Source of the DNA: Chitinophaga sp. MM2321
Lineage (GTDB): Bacteria > Bacteroidota > Bacteroidia > Chitinophagales > Chitinophagaceae
Assembly (NCBI RefSeq): GCF_964033635.1
Contig: NZ_OZ035533.1
Coordinates: 2,232,001 to 2,296,000, forward strand
DNA: 64,000 nt
Direction of reading: 5' to 3'
Part shown: positions 1 to 7,521 of the stretch, piece by piece
Layout: each line of letters opens with the position of its first letter
Numbering within the stretch: the stretch's first letter is position 1
The notes under the pieces: model-generated
Database searches by the model: none
What the model was told of the DNA's origin: nothing
Seen by the model: the letters and a program-made list of their open reading frames with translations, nothing else
Translations under genes and position numbers: made by a program

Positions 1-777
1 AAACAGGTCATCTGCCAGTTGTTTGGTGGCCGCGAAGATGAGCGTCTTGGTCATGCTTTCATCCTTTGTGATCAGCAGTTTCAGCAGGTTCACCTTTGTG
101 TTGAAGTTAGGCACATGGTACACGATCTGGTCAATATTTTCCAGCGGTGTGCCGGTAGGTGCTGCTTCTATTCTTACCGGGTTGTAAAAGTGCGTGTGGA
201 TCATTTTCTCTACATCTTCCGTAATAGTGGCGGAAAACATAAGATTCTGCCTTTTGGGTGGCAGGAGGTCCAGGATGTTGCGCAGCTGCGTACGGAAGCC
301 CAGGTTCAGCATTTCATCTACTTCATCAATCACCAGCCGGTTAATGGATTTCACTTTGAGGGCGCCGCTCAGGATCACGTCATAGAGCCTGCCGGGGGTG
401 GCCACCAGTACATCCAGTTTGTTCTGCACTGCTGCCATCTGCGGGTTCATGTTCACACCGCCATAGATGCCCATCACTTCCACACTCATATAGGTGGTCA
501 GCTTTTTCACCGCTTCTACCACCTGTACTACCAGCTCCCTGGTAGGAACGATGATCAGCAACTGTGGGTATTTCTCTTTTGAAAATTTAAATTGTCGCAG
601 CGCCGGCAACAGGTAGGCGAATGTTTTACCGGTACCGGTTTGTGCGATCCCGCACACATCCTGCCCGGACATTATCACCGAGAATGCCCGCTGCTGTATA
701 GTAGTAGGCTGTTTATAGCCTAATTCATCCAGCGCGTTTAAAAGAGGGGTATTCAGATTTAAATCACGAAATGTCAT
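1..777 (-). CDS. DEAD-box ATP-dependent RNA helicase, N-terminal part (truncated by window edge)
   Basis: Reading the minus strand from the ATG at 777 gives 259 codons that run off the window. The product is helicase domain 1 and the start of domain 2 of an RhlE-like superfamily 2 RNA helicase, which unwinds RNA duplexes with ATP. Visible motifs are the Q motif (Gln29), Walker A AQTGTGKT (residues 45-52), PTREL (79-82), TPGR (127-130), motif II at 151-154 and SAT (182-184). Motif II reads DEVD rather than DEAD, keeping the two acidic residues that hold Mg-ATP but replacing Ala with Val. The C-terminal helicase half and any tail lie outside the window. It is transcribed divergently from the oxidoreductase at 894. 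The family call is firm; the exact paralogue (RhlE, CsdA, DbpA) cannot be decided from this part. Confidence 0.92.
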   Translation of the reverse strand, partial: MTFRDLNLNTPLLNALDELGYKQPTTIQQRAFSVIMSGQDVCGIAQTGTGKTFAYLLPALRQFKFSKEKYPQLLIIVPTRELVVQVVEAVKKLTTYMSVEVMGIYGGVNMNPQMAAVQNKLDVLVATPGRLYDVILSGALKVKSINRLVIDEVDEMLNLGFRTQLRNILDLLPPKRQNLMFSATITEDVEKMIHTHFYNPVRIEAAPTGTPLENIDQIVYHVPNFNTKVNLLKLLITKDESMTKTLIFAATKQLADDLF

Positions 778-893
778 GTTACGTCAAAATATGAACGGCG
801 AAGGTAACTAATATTTTTGGGGTACGTTTGCGAAGGCTGTCCTGTAACAATCTTGCGGCTTTTCTCTACATTTAACTACACAAAAAAAAACAA

Positions 894-1817
894 ATGCGCG
901 ATATTCATATTCCTGTTATACGTGTGCATGCTTACGGTGCATCCTCACAACTCACCCTGGAAGAGATACCTTCCCCGGTACCAGGGCCGGGAGAAGTGCT
1001 CATCAACATCGTTGCCAGTGGGGTAAATCCTATCGACTGGAAACTAAGGGAAGGCTTCCAGCAGAAGCCGCTGCCTTTTATTCCCGGCGTGGAAGCTGCC
1101 GGTGTGGTCATTGCTGTTGGCGAAGGGGTAACCGATAAGAAGCCGGGCCAGGAAGTATATGGTGCGGTAGATGGCTCCTATGCAGCGTGTGCGGTGGCGC
1201 CGGCTGCACAGCTTTTTCCGAAACCTGCTCATCTTTCCTTTGAGGAAGCTGCTGCTGCCGGTGGCGGCAAAACAGCCTGGGGCGCGCTCTTTGAAGTTGG
1301 GCAGCTGGTAAAGGGGCAGCGTGTGCTCATCCATGCAGGCGCCGGTGGCGTAGGATCGTTTGCGGTGCAATTAGCATTTAATGCAGGCGCTTATGTAATC
1401 GCTACTGCTTCCGCTGAAAACATAGATTTCGTTACTTCACTGGGCGCCGCAGAAGTAATTGACTATAAGGTGGCGCCTTTTGAAACGCAGATAGCCCTTG
1501 TTGATCTTGTGCTGGACACCGTAGGCGGTGATACCCTGGAACGTTCCTATCAGTTGGTAAAGCCAGGCGGTGTATTGGTATGCCTGGTAGGGATGCCCTC
1601 CGCTGAAAAGGCCGCTGCTGCGGGCATCCGGGCAGTATGGGGTGGTACCAAAACCATCCACGCTATGCGGGAAGTGGCCAAACTCCTGGAAAAAGGATTG
1701 ATAACGCCGTTTGTCAGAAAAGTATTTGCGCCTTTATCACAGGCTGCCGCAGCCCAGAACTACAGCCAGCAAGGCGGAAAAGGGAGGGGGAAAATAGTAC
1801 TGAGAATAGAAGAATAA
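894..1817 (+). CDS. Zinc-free NADP-dependent quinone/alkenal oxidoreductase (MDR superfamily)
   Basis: A 307-residue medium-chain dehydrogenase/reductase. The N-terminal GroES-like fold (about 1-125) carries the NPIDWKLREG stretch typical of quinone oxidoreductases. The Rossmann domain has the NADPH loop AGAGGVGSFAVQLA near residue 150. The catalytic and structural zinc cysteines of alcohol dehydrogenases are absent, so NADPH-dependent reduction of quinones or enones is the likely reaction. The ATG at 894 lies behind an A-rich stretch; an alternative frame starting at 817 is not conserved. The gene is convergent with an HxlR-type regulator 12 bp downstream. HxlR proteins such as YodB/QorR control quinone oxidoreductases in other bacteria, so a regulatory link is possible but not shown. 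The substrate is not predictable. Confidence 0.88.
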   Translation: MRDIHIPVIRVHAYGASSQLTLEEIPSPVPGPGEVLINIVASGVNPIDWKLREGFQQKPLPFIPGVEAAGVVIAVGEGVTDKKPGQEVYGAVDGSYAACAVAPAAQLFPKPAHLSFEEAAAAGGGKTAWGALFEVGQLVKGQRVLIHAGAGGVGSFAVQLAFNAGAYVIATASAENIDFVTSLGAAEVIDYKVAPFETQIALVDLVLDTVGGDTLERSYQLVKPGGVLVCLVGMPSAEKAAAAGIRAVWGGTKTIHAMREVAKLLEKGLITPFVRKVFAPLSQAAAAQNYSQQGGKGRGKIVLRIEE

Positions 1818-1829
1818 ATAAGAAAATGG

Positions 1830-2216
1830 TTATTTGCCCAATATCGTTTTCCGGTGCTGTAATCCCCAGGTATGCAGGGCATCTATAACCGGGTTCAACG
1901 TGGCGGCATAAGGGGTTAAAGTGTATTCCACGGATACCGGCTGACTGTCATACACGCTACGTTTCAGCAGTTTGTGGGCTTCCAGGTCTTTCAGTTCCTT
2001 GGAGAGCACTTTGGACGTGATCCGGGGTATACTTCTTTCGATGTCCCGGAAACGCTTGTGTCCGCGGGAAATGGCAATGATGATAGGCAGCTTCCACTTG
2101 CCGTTGATAACGTCCAGCGCATCCCTGACCGGTAAAATAACGCCCTGGCAATCCTTGTGGGATGCTACTTCATTGCACTCCTTCTTTTGTATAGTGGCTT
2201 GTTGCATGACTTCCAT
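1830..2216 (-). CDS. HxlR-family winged-helix transcriptional regulator
   Basis: A 128-residue protein with the HxlR signature: a Cys/Pro-containing lead-in, then INGKWKLPIIIAI, FRDIERSIPRITSKVLSKELKDLE (recognition region) and a wing ending in EYTLTPYA. Members bind inverted repeats as dimers and often sense electrophiles or disulfide stress through an N-terminal cysteine. Here Cys14 and Cys23 are available and Cys23 occupies the usual position just before the first helix. It is divergent from a FrnE-like DsbA gene, with a quasi-palindrome at 2256-2275 in the shared spacer, so repression of that gene and of itself is the simplest model. Convergent with the oxidoreductase at 894-1817. The family assignment is strong; the redox-sensing role is inferred. 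Confidence 0.93.
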   Translation of the reverse strand: MEVMQQATIQKKECNEVASHKDCQGVILPVRDALDVINGKWKLPIIIAISRGHKRFRDIERSIPRITSKVLSKELKDLEAHKLLKRSVYDSQPVSVEYTLTPYAATLNPVIDALHTWGLQHRKTILGK

Positions 2217-2255
2217 TTGCAGATAGGTTGGTTACCTCTTGTAAATCGCTTACCC

Positions 2256-2275
2256 AAAGGTAACTGGTTACTTTT
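2256..2275. promoter_or_regulatory. Candidate HxlR operator
   Basis: The half-sites AAAGGTAAC and GTTACTTTT are separated by TG and form an inverted repeat with one mismatch. A further GGTTACC lies at 2229-2235. The site is between the divergent HxlR gene (start 2216) and the DsbA gene (start 2327) and lies 16 bp upstream of a TAACTTTG -7 box at 2291-2298, a position suited to repression. Binding by this regulator is inferred. Confidence 0.55.
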
Positions 2276-2290
2276 TGATAGCAAATATAT

Positions 2291-2298
2291 TAACTTTG
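2291..2298 (+). promoter_or_regulatory. Bacteroidota -7 promoter box (TAACTTTG) of the DsbA gene
   Basis: An exact match to the TAnnTTTG consensus used by the Bacteroidota primary sigma factor, 28 bp before the ATG at 2327. A TTTG occurs at 2274-2277 but is only 13 bp away, shorter than the usual 19-21 bp, so the -33 element is uncertain. Confidence 0.6.
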
Positions 2299-2326
2299 CA
2301 ACAGTTTTACATAAAAAGATGAACTT

Positions 2327-3034
2327 ATGAAAGTAGAAATATGGTCAGACATCATGTGCCCGTTTTGCTATATCGGCAAACGGAAGTTTGAAGCCGCCCT
2401 GGAACAGTTCCCCGGAAAAGACAAGATAGAAGTGGAGTGGAAGAGCTTCCAGCTCAATCCCGACATGAAACCGCAGCCGGGAAAAGATGTATATGATTAC
2501 GTGGCAGACATAAAAGGACAGTCGCGCGACTGGTCGTTACAGATCCACGAACAAATGACGAACACCGCTAAAGAAGTAGGACTCACCTATAATTTTGATA
2601 AGGCCGTTATAGCCAACTCATTTGACGCACACCGGTTGATCCAGCTCGCAAAACAGCAACAGCTGGGCGATGCAGCAGAAGAACGCTTGTTCCGCGCATA
2701 CTTTACAGAAGGAAAAGACATGAGTGATCATGCCACACTGATAGAACTGGGTGGAGAAATCGGGCTCAGTAAAGAAGCGGTGGCCGCCATGCTGCAATCC
2801 GGTGATTTAGCCACCGAGGTGAATAAAGACTGCCGGGAAGCACAGCAGCTGGGGGCCAGCGGCGTTCCCTTCTTTGTGCTCGACAGGAAATATGGCGTAG
2901 CAGGGGCACAGCCCGTGGGAGCCTTCTCACAGGCACTCAGCCAGGCATTTGGGGAATGGCAGCAAACGCAGCCGCTCACTACACTGGAAACGGTATCAGG
3001 CCCCGTTTGTACACCGGATGGGGAATGTAAATAA
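2327..3034 (+). CDS. DsbA-family oxidoreductase, FrnE-like (2-hydroxychromene-2-carboxylate isomerase/DsbA fold)
   Basis: A 235-residue cytoplasmic thioredoxin-fold protein with the active-site motif CPFC at residues 11-14, directly after the first strand, followed by YIGKRKFEAAL. A helical insertion and the cis-Pro loop ASGVPFFVLDRKYGVAGAQ complete the DsbA/FrnE fold. The C-terminus ends with a separate cysteine pair (CTPDGEC) that could form a second disulfide. There is no signal peptide, so it acts in the cytoplasm. FrnE homologues have been linked to disulfide isomerisation and oxidative stress tolerance. It is divergent from an HxlR regulator and sits behind its candidate operator, which fits thiol-stress-induced expression. 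The physiological substrate is unknown. Confidence 0.9.
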   Translation: MKVEIWSDIMCPFCYIGKRKFEAALEQFPGKDKIEVEWKSFQLNPDMKPQPGKDVYDYVADIKGQSRDWSLQIHEQMTNTAKEVGLTYNFDKAVIANSFDAHRLIQLAKQQQLGDAAEERLFRAYFTEGKDMSDHATLIELGGEIGLSKEAVAAMLQSGDLATEVNKDCREAQQLGASGVPFFVLDRKYGVAGAQPVGAFSQALSQAFGEWQQTQPLTTLETVSGPVCTPDGECK

Positions 3035-3088
3035 TCAGGATAGATTGTGGGGTAAATACAGATATTTGCCCTACAAACTATCTGTTAT

Positions 3089-4045
3089 ATGTCACTCCTA
3101 AAAAGGATCAACCCTTTCTCCCGACAGAATGACAATACGGGCTTCGGAACCAATCCCAATGGCTACGGAGGCCGGTTTATCAATCGTGACGGCTCATTTA
3201 ACATCCGCCGCGAAGGCCGTCCTTTCTGGGACCGCTTTAATGTCTATCACATGTTGCTCAACCTTCCGGCCTGGAAGTTTGCCTGCGTGATCCTGCTTTT
3301 TTTTATTTGCATCAACCTGTTGTACACGGGTGTTTACTGGATAATAGGCACGGAAGAATTCCAGGGCATTATCGGTAAAACAGTATGGAACAGGTTCAAA
3401 GAAGTATTCTTTTTTAGCACGGAAACCTTTACCACCGTAGGCTATGGCCGGGTAAACCCCATTGGCGACGGTGCCAACATGGTAGCAGCTTTTGAGGCTA
3501 TGTCGGGCTTCCTGTCCTTTGCCGTGGCCACCGGTCTCATATATGGCCGCTTTTCCAAACCCAAGGCACACCTGGTTTTCAGCGACGACGCCCTGATAGG
3601 TCCCTACAAGGATATCACGGGCCTGATGTTCCGCTTCGCCTCCTACAAAGACAACCACACGCTTACCAATGTAGATGTATTGGTAACGCTCGGATTACAG
3701 GTGCAGGAAAATGGTGCATCGGTATACAAATTTTATAACCTGCCACTGGAAAGAGGAAAGATCGAAACGCTGTCTATGAACTGGACCGTTGTACATCCCA
3801 TTGATGAAAATAGTCCGCTACTGGGCTTTTCAGCTGCCGACATGGAAAGTGCAGATGTAGAAGTATATGTATTGGTGAGAGGTTTCAACGACGTATATGC
3901 GAACACGGTACTCCAACGCACTTCCTATACTTACCAGGAAATCCGGCACAACCGGAAATTTGTACCCATGTACCGCGAAAGCGATAATGGAAAGACTACC
4001 GTGCTGGAACTACATCATCTCAATAAGTCGATGGCTACAGAATAG
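3089..4045 (+). CDS. Inward-rectifier (KirBac-like) potassium channel
   Basis: A 318-residue protein with Kir architecture. After a cytoplasmic N-terminus come transmembrane helix 1 (about 62-86), a pore helix and K+ selectivity filter TVGYG at 116-120 within ETFTTVGYGRVNP, transmembrane helix 2 (about 130-152), and a C-terminal immunoglobulin-like cytoplasmic domain (about 160-305). That domain carries the family-typical stretch RFSKPKAHLVFSDDALIGPY. The product should be a tetrameric inner-membrane K+ channel gated by the cytoplasmic domain. The gene begins 54 bp after the DsbA gene on the same strand, so cotranscription is possible. Its stop codon directly abuts the large palindrome at 4046-4154. 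The length and all landmarks match KirBac proteins. Confidence 0.93.
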   Translation: MSLLKRINPFSRQNDNTGFGTNPNGYGGRFINRDGSFNIRREGRPFWDRFNVYHMLLNLPAWKFACVILLFFICINLLYTGVYWIIGTEEFQGIIGKTVWNRFKEVFFFSTETFTTVGYGRVNPIGDGANMVAAFEAMSGFLSFAVATGLIYGRFSKPKAHLVFSDDALIGPYKDITGLMFRFASYKDNHTLTNVDVLVTLGLQVQENGASVYKFYNLPLERGKIETLSMNWTVVHPIDENSPLLGFSAADMESADVEVYVLVRGFNDVYANTVLQRTSYTYQEIRHNRKFVPMYRESDNGKTTVLELHHLNKSMATE

Positions 4046-4154
4046 AAGGGATTTACGATTTTTGATTTTTTGATTTTGGAATTTAAAATGCGGCGGAGAT
4101 TTACGTAAATCTCCGCCGCATTTTAAATTCCAAAATCAAAAAATCCGTAAATAT
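4046..4154. repeat. Long palindrome, class A: 82-bp perfect inverted repeat filling a stop-to-stop gap
   Basis: Positions 4064-4145 form two 41-bp arms that are exact reverse complements with no loop (centre between 4104 and 4105). They contain TTTTTTGATTTTGGAATT and AAAATGCGGCGGAG. Imperfect symmetry continues outwards with TTTACG. The element occupies the whole interval between the stop codons of the convergent channel and symporter genes. It could act as a bidirectional terminator in RNA, but its length and lack of loop are excessive for that. Related copies are at 9166-9257, 17609-17735, 33122-33240 and 34124-34246. Confidence 0.95.
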
Positions 4155-5603
4155 TTATTTACTTGTTTTCTCTGAAATGAACATCAGGCCTATAAATGTA
4201 ATCAGCCCGTTGATGATCAGTAATTCCAGTCCTATCTGGAATTCTCCGAAGATAGCAGTCTGAAAATGATCCAGCACATAACATAAAAGCGGTGCAGCAA
4301 TACATACCAGCGGTACCAGCTTATCATTTACTTTACGCTTGGTCAGGATACCAAAGGAAAAGAGTCCCAGTAACGGTCCGTAGGTATAAGTAGCCACAAT
4401 GAGGATCACCCCGATCATGCTCTGGTTATTGATCCACTCAAACACCATCACAAACAGCAGGAATACAAATGCCATGATCAGATGGATCCGCTGGCGGTAT
4501 TTTTTCTTTTGTACTTCTGTCCAGTCTGTTCTGCGTTGCATATTCAGGATATCAATACAGAAGGAAGAGGTGAGTGCGGTCATGGCGCCATCTGCACTGG
4601 GAAACAGCGCAGAGATTAACGCAATGATAAAGATCACGGAAATCACCGGCGGCATGTGATGCAATGCCAGGGCAGGGAAGAGGGTATCACCTACGGCAGT
4701 AACCTGTTGTTGTGCGCCGTAGAGGTGTAATAAACCACCCAGGAACAGGAACAGCCCTATTACGATCAACATAATAAAGGCCAGCGATACCATATTCTTT
4801 TTGGAGTCTTTTAATGTTTTTACAGAGATGTTTTTTTGCATCATCTCCTGGTCGAGGCCCGTCATCGTAATGGTAATAAAGGCGCCTGCCAGGATCTGTT
4901 TTACAAAGAACAGTTTGCTGTCGGGATCAAAAACAAAGATTTTTGTCAGCCCTTTTTCCTGCATGGCGGCAATACTCTCGCCAAATCCGAGGTTCATGGT
5001 ATGCAGGATATAGAATACACAGATGATCAAACCCGCAAGCATACACGTAGTTTGCAGCGTATCGGTATATACAATGGTTTTTACACCACCTTCATACGTA
5101 TACAGGAGGATCATAAACAGGATGATGAGTGTGGTTGCCCAGAATGGAATCCCAAAGCTCGACAGGATAGCATCCTGTAATATCCTGACTACCAGGTACA
5201 GCCGCGCAGTTGCGCCCAGTGTACGGGAGAGAATAAAAAAGGAAGCACCTGTTTTGTAAGATCGTTCACCAAACCGTGTACTCAGATAGTTGTAGATAGA
5301 TGTTAGCTGCAACCGGTAATACAAGGGTATCAGCACATAGGCGATGGTGATATAGCCTATAAAATATCCAAGCGTGATCTGGAAATACGTAAAGGAATCT
5401 TTTCCAACAGCCCCCGGCACACTCACAAAAGTTACCCCGCTGAGGGAAGTGCCGATCATGCCGAAAGCCACCAGCATCCAATTGCTGTTGCGGTTTCCGA
5501 TAAAGAAAGTATCGTTGGTGGAGTTGCGGCCGGTATACCAGGCCACGATCAAAAGTATTACAAAGTAGGCGACGACGAATGAGAATAATAATCCTGGCGA
5601 CAT
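4155..5603 (-). CDS. Sodium:solute symporter (SSS family)
   Basis: A 482-residue polytopic membrane protein with about 13 predicted helices and the SSF core. Landmarks are FIGNRNSNWMLVAFGMIGTSLSGVTFVSVPG in the first helices and GGVKTIVYTDTLQTTCMLAG, typical of Na+-coupled solute transporters. The open frame extends upstream to 5678, but the preceding residues (MRRYYICPFMFCAF) are atypical; the Met at 5603 (MSPGLLFSFVVAYF) puts the first helix at the N-terminus as in the family. Substrates of SSS members include sugars, proline, pantothenate, iodide and sialic acid, and none can be chosen here. It is divergent from the MarR-GNAT gene and convergent with the K+ channel across the 82-bp palindrome. 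Confidence 0.92.
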   Translation of the reverse strand: MSPGLLFSFVVAYFVILLIVAWYTGRNSTNDTFFIGNRNSNWMLVAFGMIGTSLSGVTFVSVPGAVGKDSFTYFQITLGYFIGYITIAYVLIPLYYRLQLTSIYNYLSTRFGERSYKTGASFFILSRTLGATARLYLVVRILQDAILSSFGIPFWATTLIILFMILLYTYEGGVKTIVYTDTLQTTCMLAGLIICVFYILHTMNLGFGESIAAMQEKGLTKIFVFDPDSKLFFVKQILAGAFITITMTGLDQEMMQKNISVKTLKDSKKNMVSLAFIMLIVIGLFLFLGGLLHLYGAQQQVTAVGDTLFPALALHHMPPVISVIFIIALISALFPSADGAMTALTSSFCIDILNMQRRTDWTEVQKKKYRQRIHLIMAFVFLLFVMVFEWINNQSMIGVILIVATYTYGPLLGLFSFGILTKRKVNDKLVPLVCIAAPLLCYVLDHFQTAIFGEFQIGLELLIINGLITFIGLMFISEKTSK

Positions 5604-5744
5604 AAACGAAATTTGATCAAGATACCATTTTCGTGCAAAGGCACAAAACATAAAGGGACAAATATAATATCTTCTCACTTTTACCAGCAGTAACTTTTTT
5701 GGGCTTCCGGGTTACAATCCGGTATTTATCTCCCCAAAAAATAA

Positions 5745-5782
5745 TATTTGCTTCTGTCAAATATTTAATTTGCTTTTGTCAA
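5745..5782. promoter_or_regulatory. Tandem operator-like repeats upstream of the MarR-GNAT gene
   Basis: The 14-mer TTTGCTTCTGTCAA at 5747-5760 recurs as TTTGCTTTTGTCAA at 5769-5782, offset by 22 bp (about two helical turns). Each copy contains the weak dyad TTTG-N7-CAA. The repeats lie 35-70 bp upstream of the MarR-GNAT start (5818) in the spacer shared with the symporter gene. Autoregulatory binding by the MarR domain is inferred. Confidence 0.5.
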
Positions 5783-5817
5783 CTATTATTTTAAACTTGG
5801 TTGATAAACAAATAACT

Positions 5818-6756
5818 ATGTCTGAAGATAATGCCCTTGTAACAGACATCCGCCGTTTTAACCGCTTCTACACTGGTGTAGTAGGATTATTGAACCAGCA
5901 CATCCTGGATAGCCACCTTTCTTTATCAGAAGTAAGGGTGCTATATGAACTGGGACAAAGTGAAAAATGCACCGCCGGACAACTCACCACCCTCATGAAA
6001 ATAGATGGGGGATACCTGAGCAGGATCCTGAAAAAATTCGAAAAAGAGGGATGGGTATCCCGGCAGCAATCGCCTGCCGACGGACGTACTTTTTTTCTGC
6101 GGCTGACAGCCAAAGGGAAAAAGCTGCTGACAGCACTGGATGAAAAATCTACAGAAGAGATCCGGGAACTGCTGGCACCATTACCTGAAAAAGCGCAACA
6201 ACAGGTAGCCGGTGCCATGAAAACAATAGAGGAGGTACTATCCCCTGAACGCACGCCGGAAGCCGCGGAGGAGGTTCATTTCCGCTATCAGCTGCAACCG
6301 GGCGATGTTGGGTACCTCATTTATCTGCACGGGGAACTGTATGCCCGCGAAAGTGGTTACAACCTGGAATTTGAATCGTATGTATGTAAAACCTTTCACG
6401 ACTTTTTAGCGACTTATAATACCGGTAAAGACCGCATTTTCCTCGCCATCGCCGGCAACAGGATCGTAGGATCGGTAGCCATCCTGGGATCATCCCGGCA
6501 TCTTGCACAACTGCGCTGGTTCCTGGTACATCCTGATTTCAGGGGGAGAGGACTGGGGAAAAAACTGTTGCAACAGGCCATCGCTTTTTGCAGGGAGAAA
6601 CAATATCAGAAAGTATATCTCATGACTACCAGTATGCAGACCACTGCCGGTGATCTCTATAAAAAAGCGGGCTTCCGCAAAACCGGTGAAAAGCACCTGC
6701 AATTATGGGGGCAGCAGTTGTACGAGCAACGCTATGACCAGGATTTAACGGAATAA
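5818..6756 (+). CDS. Fused MarR-type regulator and GNAT N-acetyltransferase
   Basis: The 312-residue product joins two domains. Residues about 5-145 are a MarR winged helix (FNRFYTGVVGLLNQHIL, SEVRVLYEL, LMKIDGGYLSRILKKFEKEGWVSR, wing SPADGRTFFLRLTAKG). Residues about 155-310 are a GNAT acetyltransferase with the acetyl-CoA pyrophosphate loop RGRGLG near 242-247 and QTTAGDLYKKAGFRKTGE. This MarR-GNAT architecture is widespread and is usually annotated as a bifunctional protein; the acetylated substrate is unknown. The longer frame from 5770 would place the repeat operators next to coding sequence, and the Met at 5818 begins the conserved domain. The last codons lie inside the arm of the class B palindrome at 6736-6862. 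Confidence 0.9.
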   Translation: MSEDNALVTDIRRFNRFYTGVVGLLNQHILDSHLSLSEVRVLYELGQSEKCTAGQLTTLMKIDGGYLSRILKKFEKEGWVSRQQSPADGRTFFLRLTAKGKKLLTALDEKSTEEIRELLAPLPEKAQQQVAGAMKTIEEVLSPERTPEAAEEVHFRYQLQPGDVGYLIYLHGELYARESGYNLEFESYVCKTFHDFLATYNTGKDRIFLAIAGNRIVGSVAILGSSRHLAQLRWFLVHPDFRGRGLGKKLLQQAIAFCREKQYQKVYLMTTSMQTTAGDLYKKAGFRKTGEKHLQLWGQQLYEQRYDQDLTE

Positions 6757-6862
6757 AAGATTAAACCGGATTGAACTGGTAGATATAGAAAAATCAATAA
6801 TTATTTCCTCATATATCTACCAGTTCAATCCGGTTTAATCCTTTAATCCTACAATTCTGGTC
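6736..6862. repeat. Long palindrome, class B, reaching into both convergent genes
   Basis: Perfect 29-bp arms at 6759-6787 and 6812-6840 surround a 24-nt loop. Symmetry continues outwards, with a few mismatches and one indel, to GACCAGGATT (6736-6745) and its counterpart AATTCTGGTC (6853-6862). Those outer parts encode the last residues of the MarR-GNAT protein and of the DinB protein. The GACCAGGATTAAA head and the GGATTGxxxTGGTAGAT core recur in the class B copies at 7330, 14817 and 31282. Confidence 0.92.
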
Positions 6863-7316
6863 CGTATTTGTGCAGCAGCACTATTTGTCCCAGGTGATAG
6901 GCATCGTGTTCTGCAATGCCCTGCAGATAATAGATAGCGATCTTATCTGTACCGGGAAAGGTGTCGAATAATTCATCTTCCGGAAACTTCCGGATCGTTT
7001 CACCCATCTGCGCAAAAGAATGCTCCAGGCGGTGCAGGGTTGCCTGCCAGTTTTCTTCCCCATGATTTTCCGGCATATAAAAATCCGGTAGATCACCTTC
7101 TTTTTCGGGCGGCTCATTATAAATATAGCGTTGTACCCGCTGATGCCAGAAGATGACATGGTTGACCACCTGCCATATGCAATTGGATTCCTTAAAGCGT
7201 TGCACCGCCTGCAACGCATTGATGCGGGAGAGGTGTTCCCTGAAAGTAACGTCCAGCCAGGGTTGTCCATTGTAGAGCGCCTCTACGGAAGCAGCTAAAT
7301 GTTCTGTGAGCAACAT
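6849..7316 (-). CDS. DinB-family protein (four-helix bundle, putative metal-binding)
   Basis: A 155-residue protein with a DinB/YfiT-like four-helix bundle. The three family histidines appear as WQVVNHVIFWH near residue 50 and AEHDAYHLGQIVLLHK near the C-terminus (HDAYHLGQI is diagnostic). Such proteins bind a divalent metal and include thiol-dependent transferases (bacillithiol or mycothiol S-transferases), but most have no assigned reaction. The final codons (GPEL then stop) fall in the right arm of the class B palindrome. A second, 52-bp-arm palindrome begins 13 bp upstream of the start codon. The DinB fold is confident, the function unknown. Confidence 0.85.
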   Translation of the reverse strand: MLLTEHLAASVEALYNGQPWLDVTFREHLSRINALQAVQRFKESNCIWQVVNHVIFWHQRVQRYIYNEPPEKEGDLPDFYMPENHGEENWQATLHRLEHSFAQMGETIRKFPEDELFDTFPGTDKIAIYYLQGIAEHDAYHLGQIVLLHKYGPEL

Positions 7317-7329
7317 AGTGGAAAAAGCA

Positions 7330-7477
7330 TTAGACCAGGATTATATGGATTATCAGGATTTACCGGATTGGTGTAGTAGATAATTGTGTAGATTAACGGA
7401 TGATCAATAACTGTTCTACTCATCTATCTACTACACCAATCCGGTAAATCCTGATAATCCATATAATCCTGGTCTAA
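7330..7477. repeat. Long palindrome, class B, 52-bp perfect arms between divergent genes
   Basis: The left arm 7330-7381 and right arm 7426-7477 are exact reverse complements of 52 bp with a 44-nt loop. The outer end is TTAGACCAGGATT and the inner end GGATTGGTGTAGTAGAT. It lies between the start codons of the DinB gene (7316) and the carboxyltransferase gene (7522), upstream of both. It therefore cannot be a simple 3' terminator for either gene and must lie in or next to their promoters or 5' leaders. Confidence 0.95.
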
Positions 7478-7521
7478 TTTAGCGTTTTTGTCGCTATTTT
7501 TAGTAGTAAAACCAAAACGTT

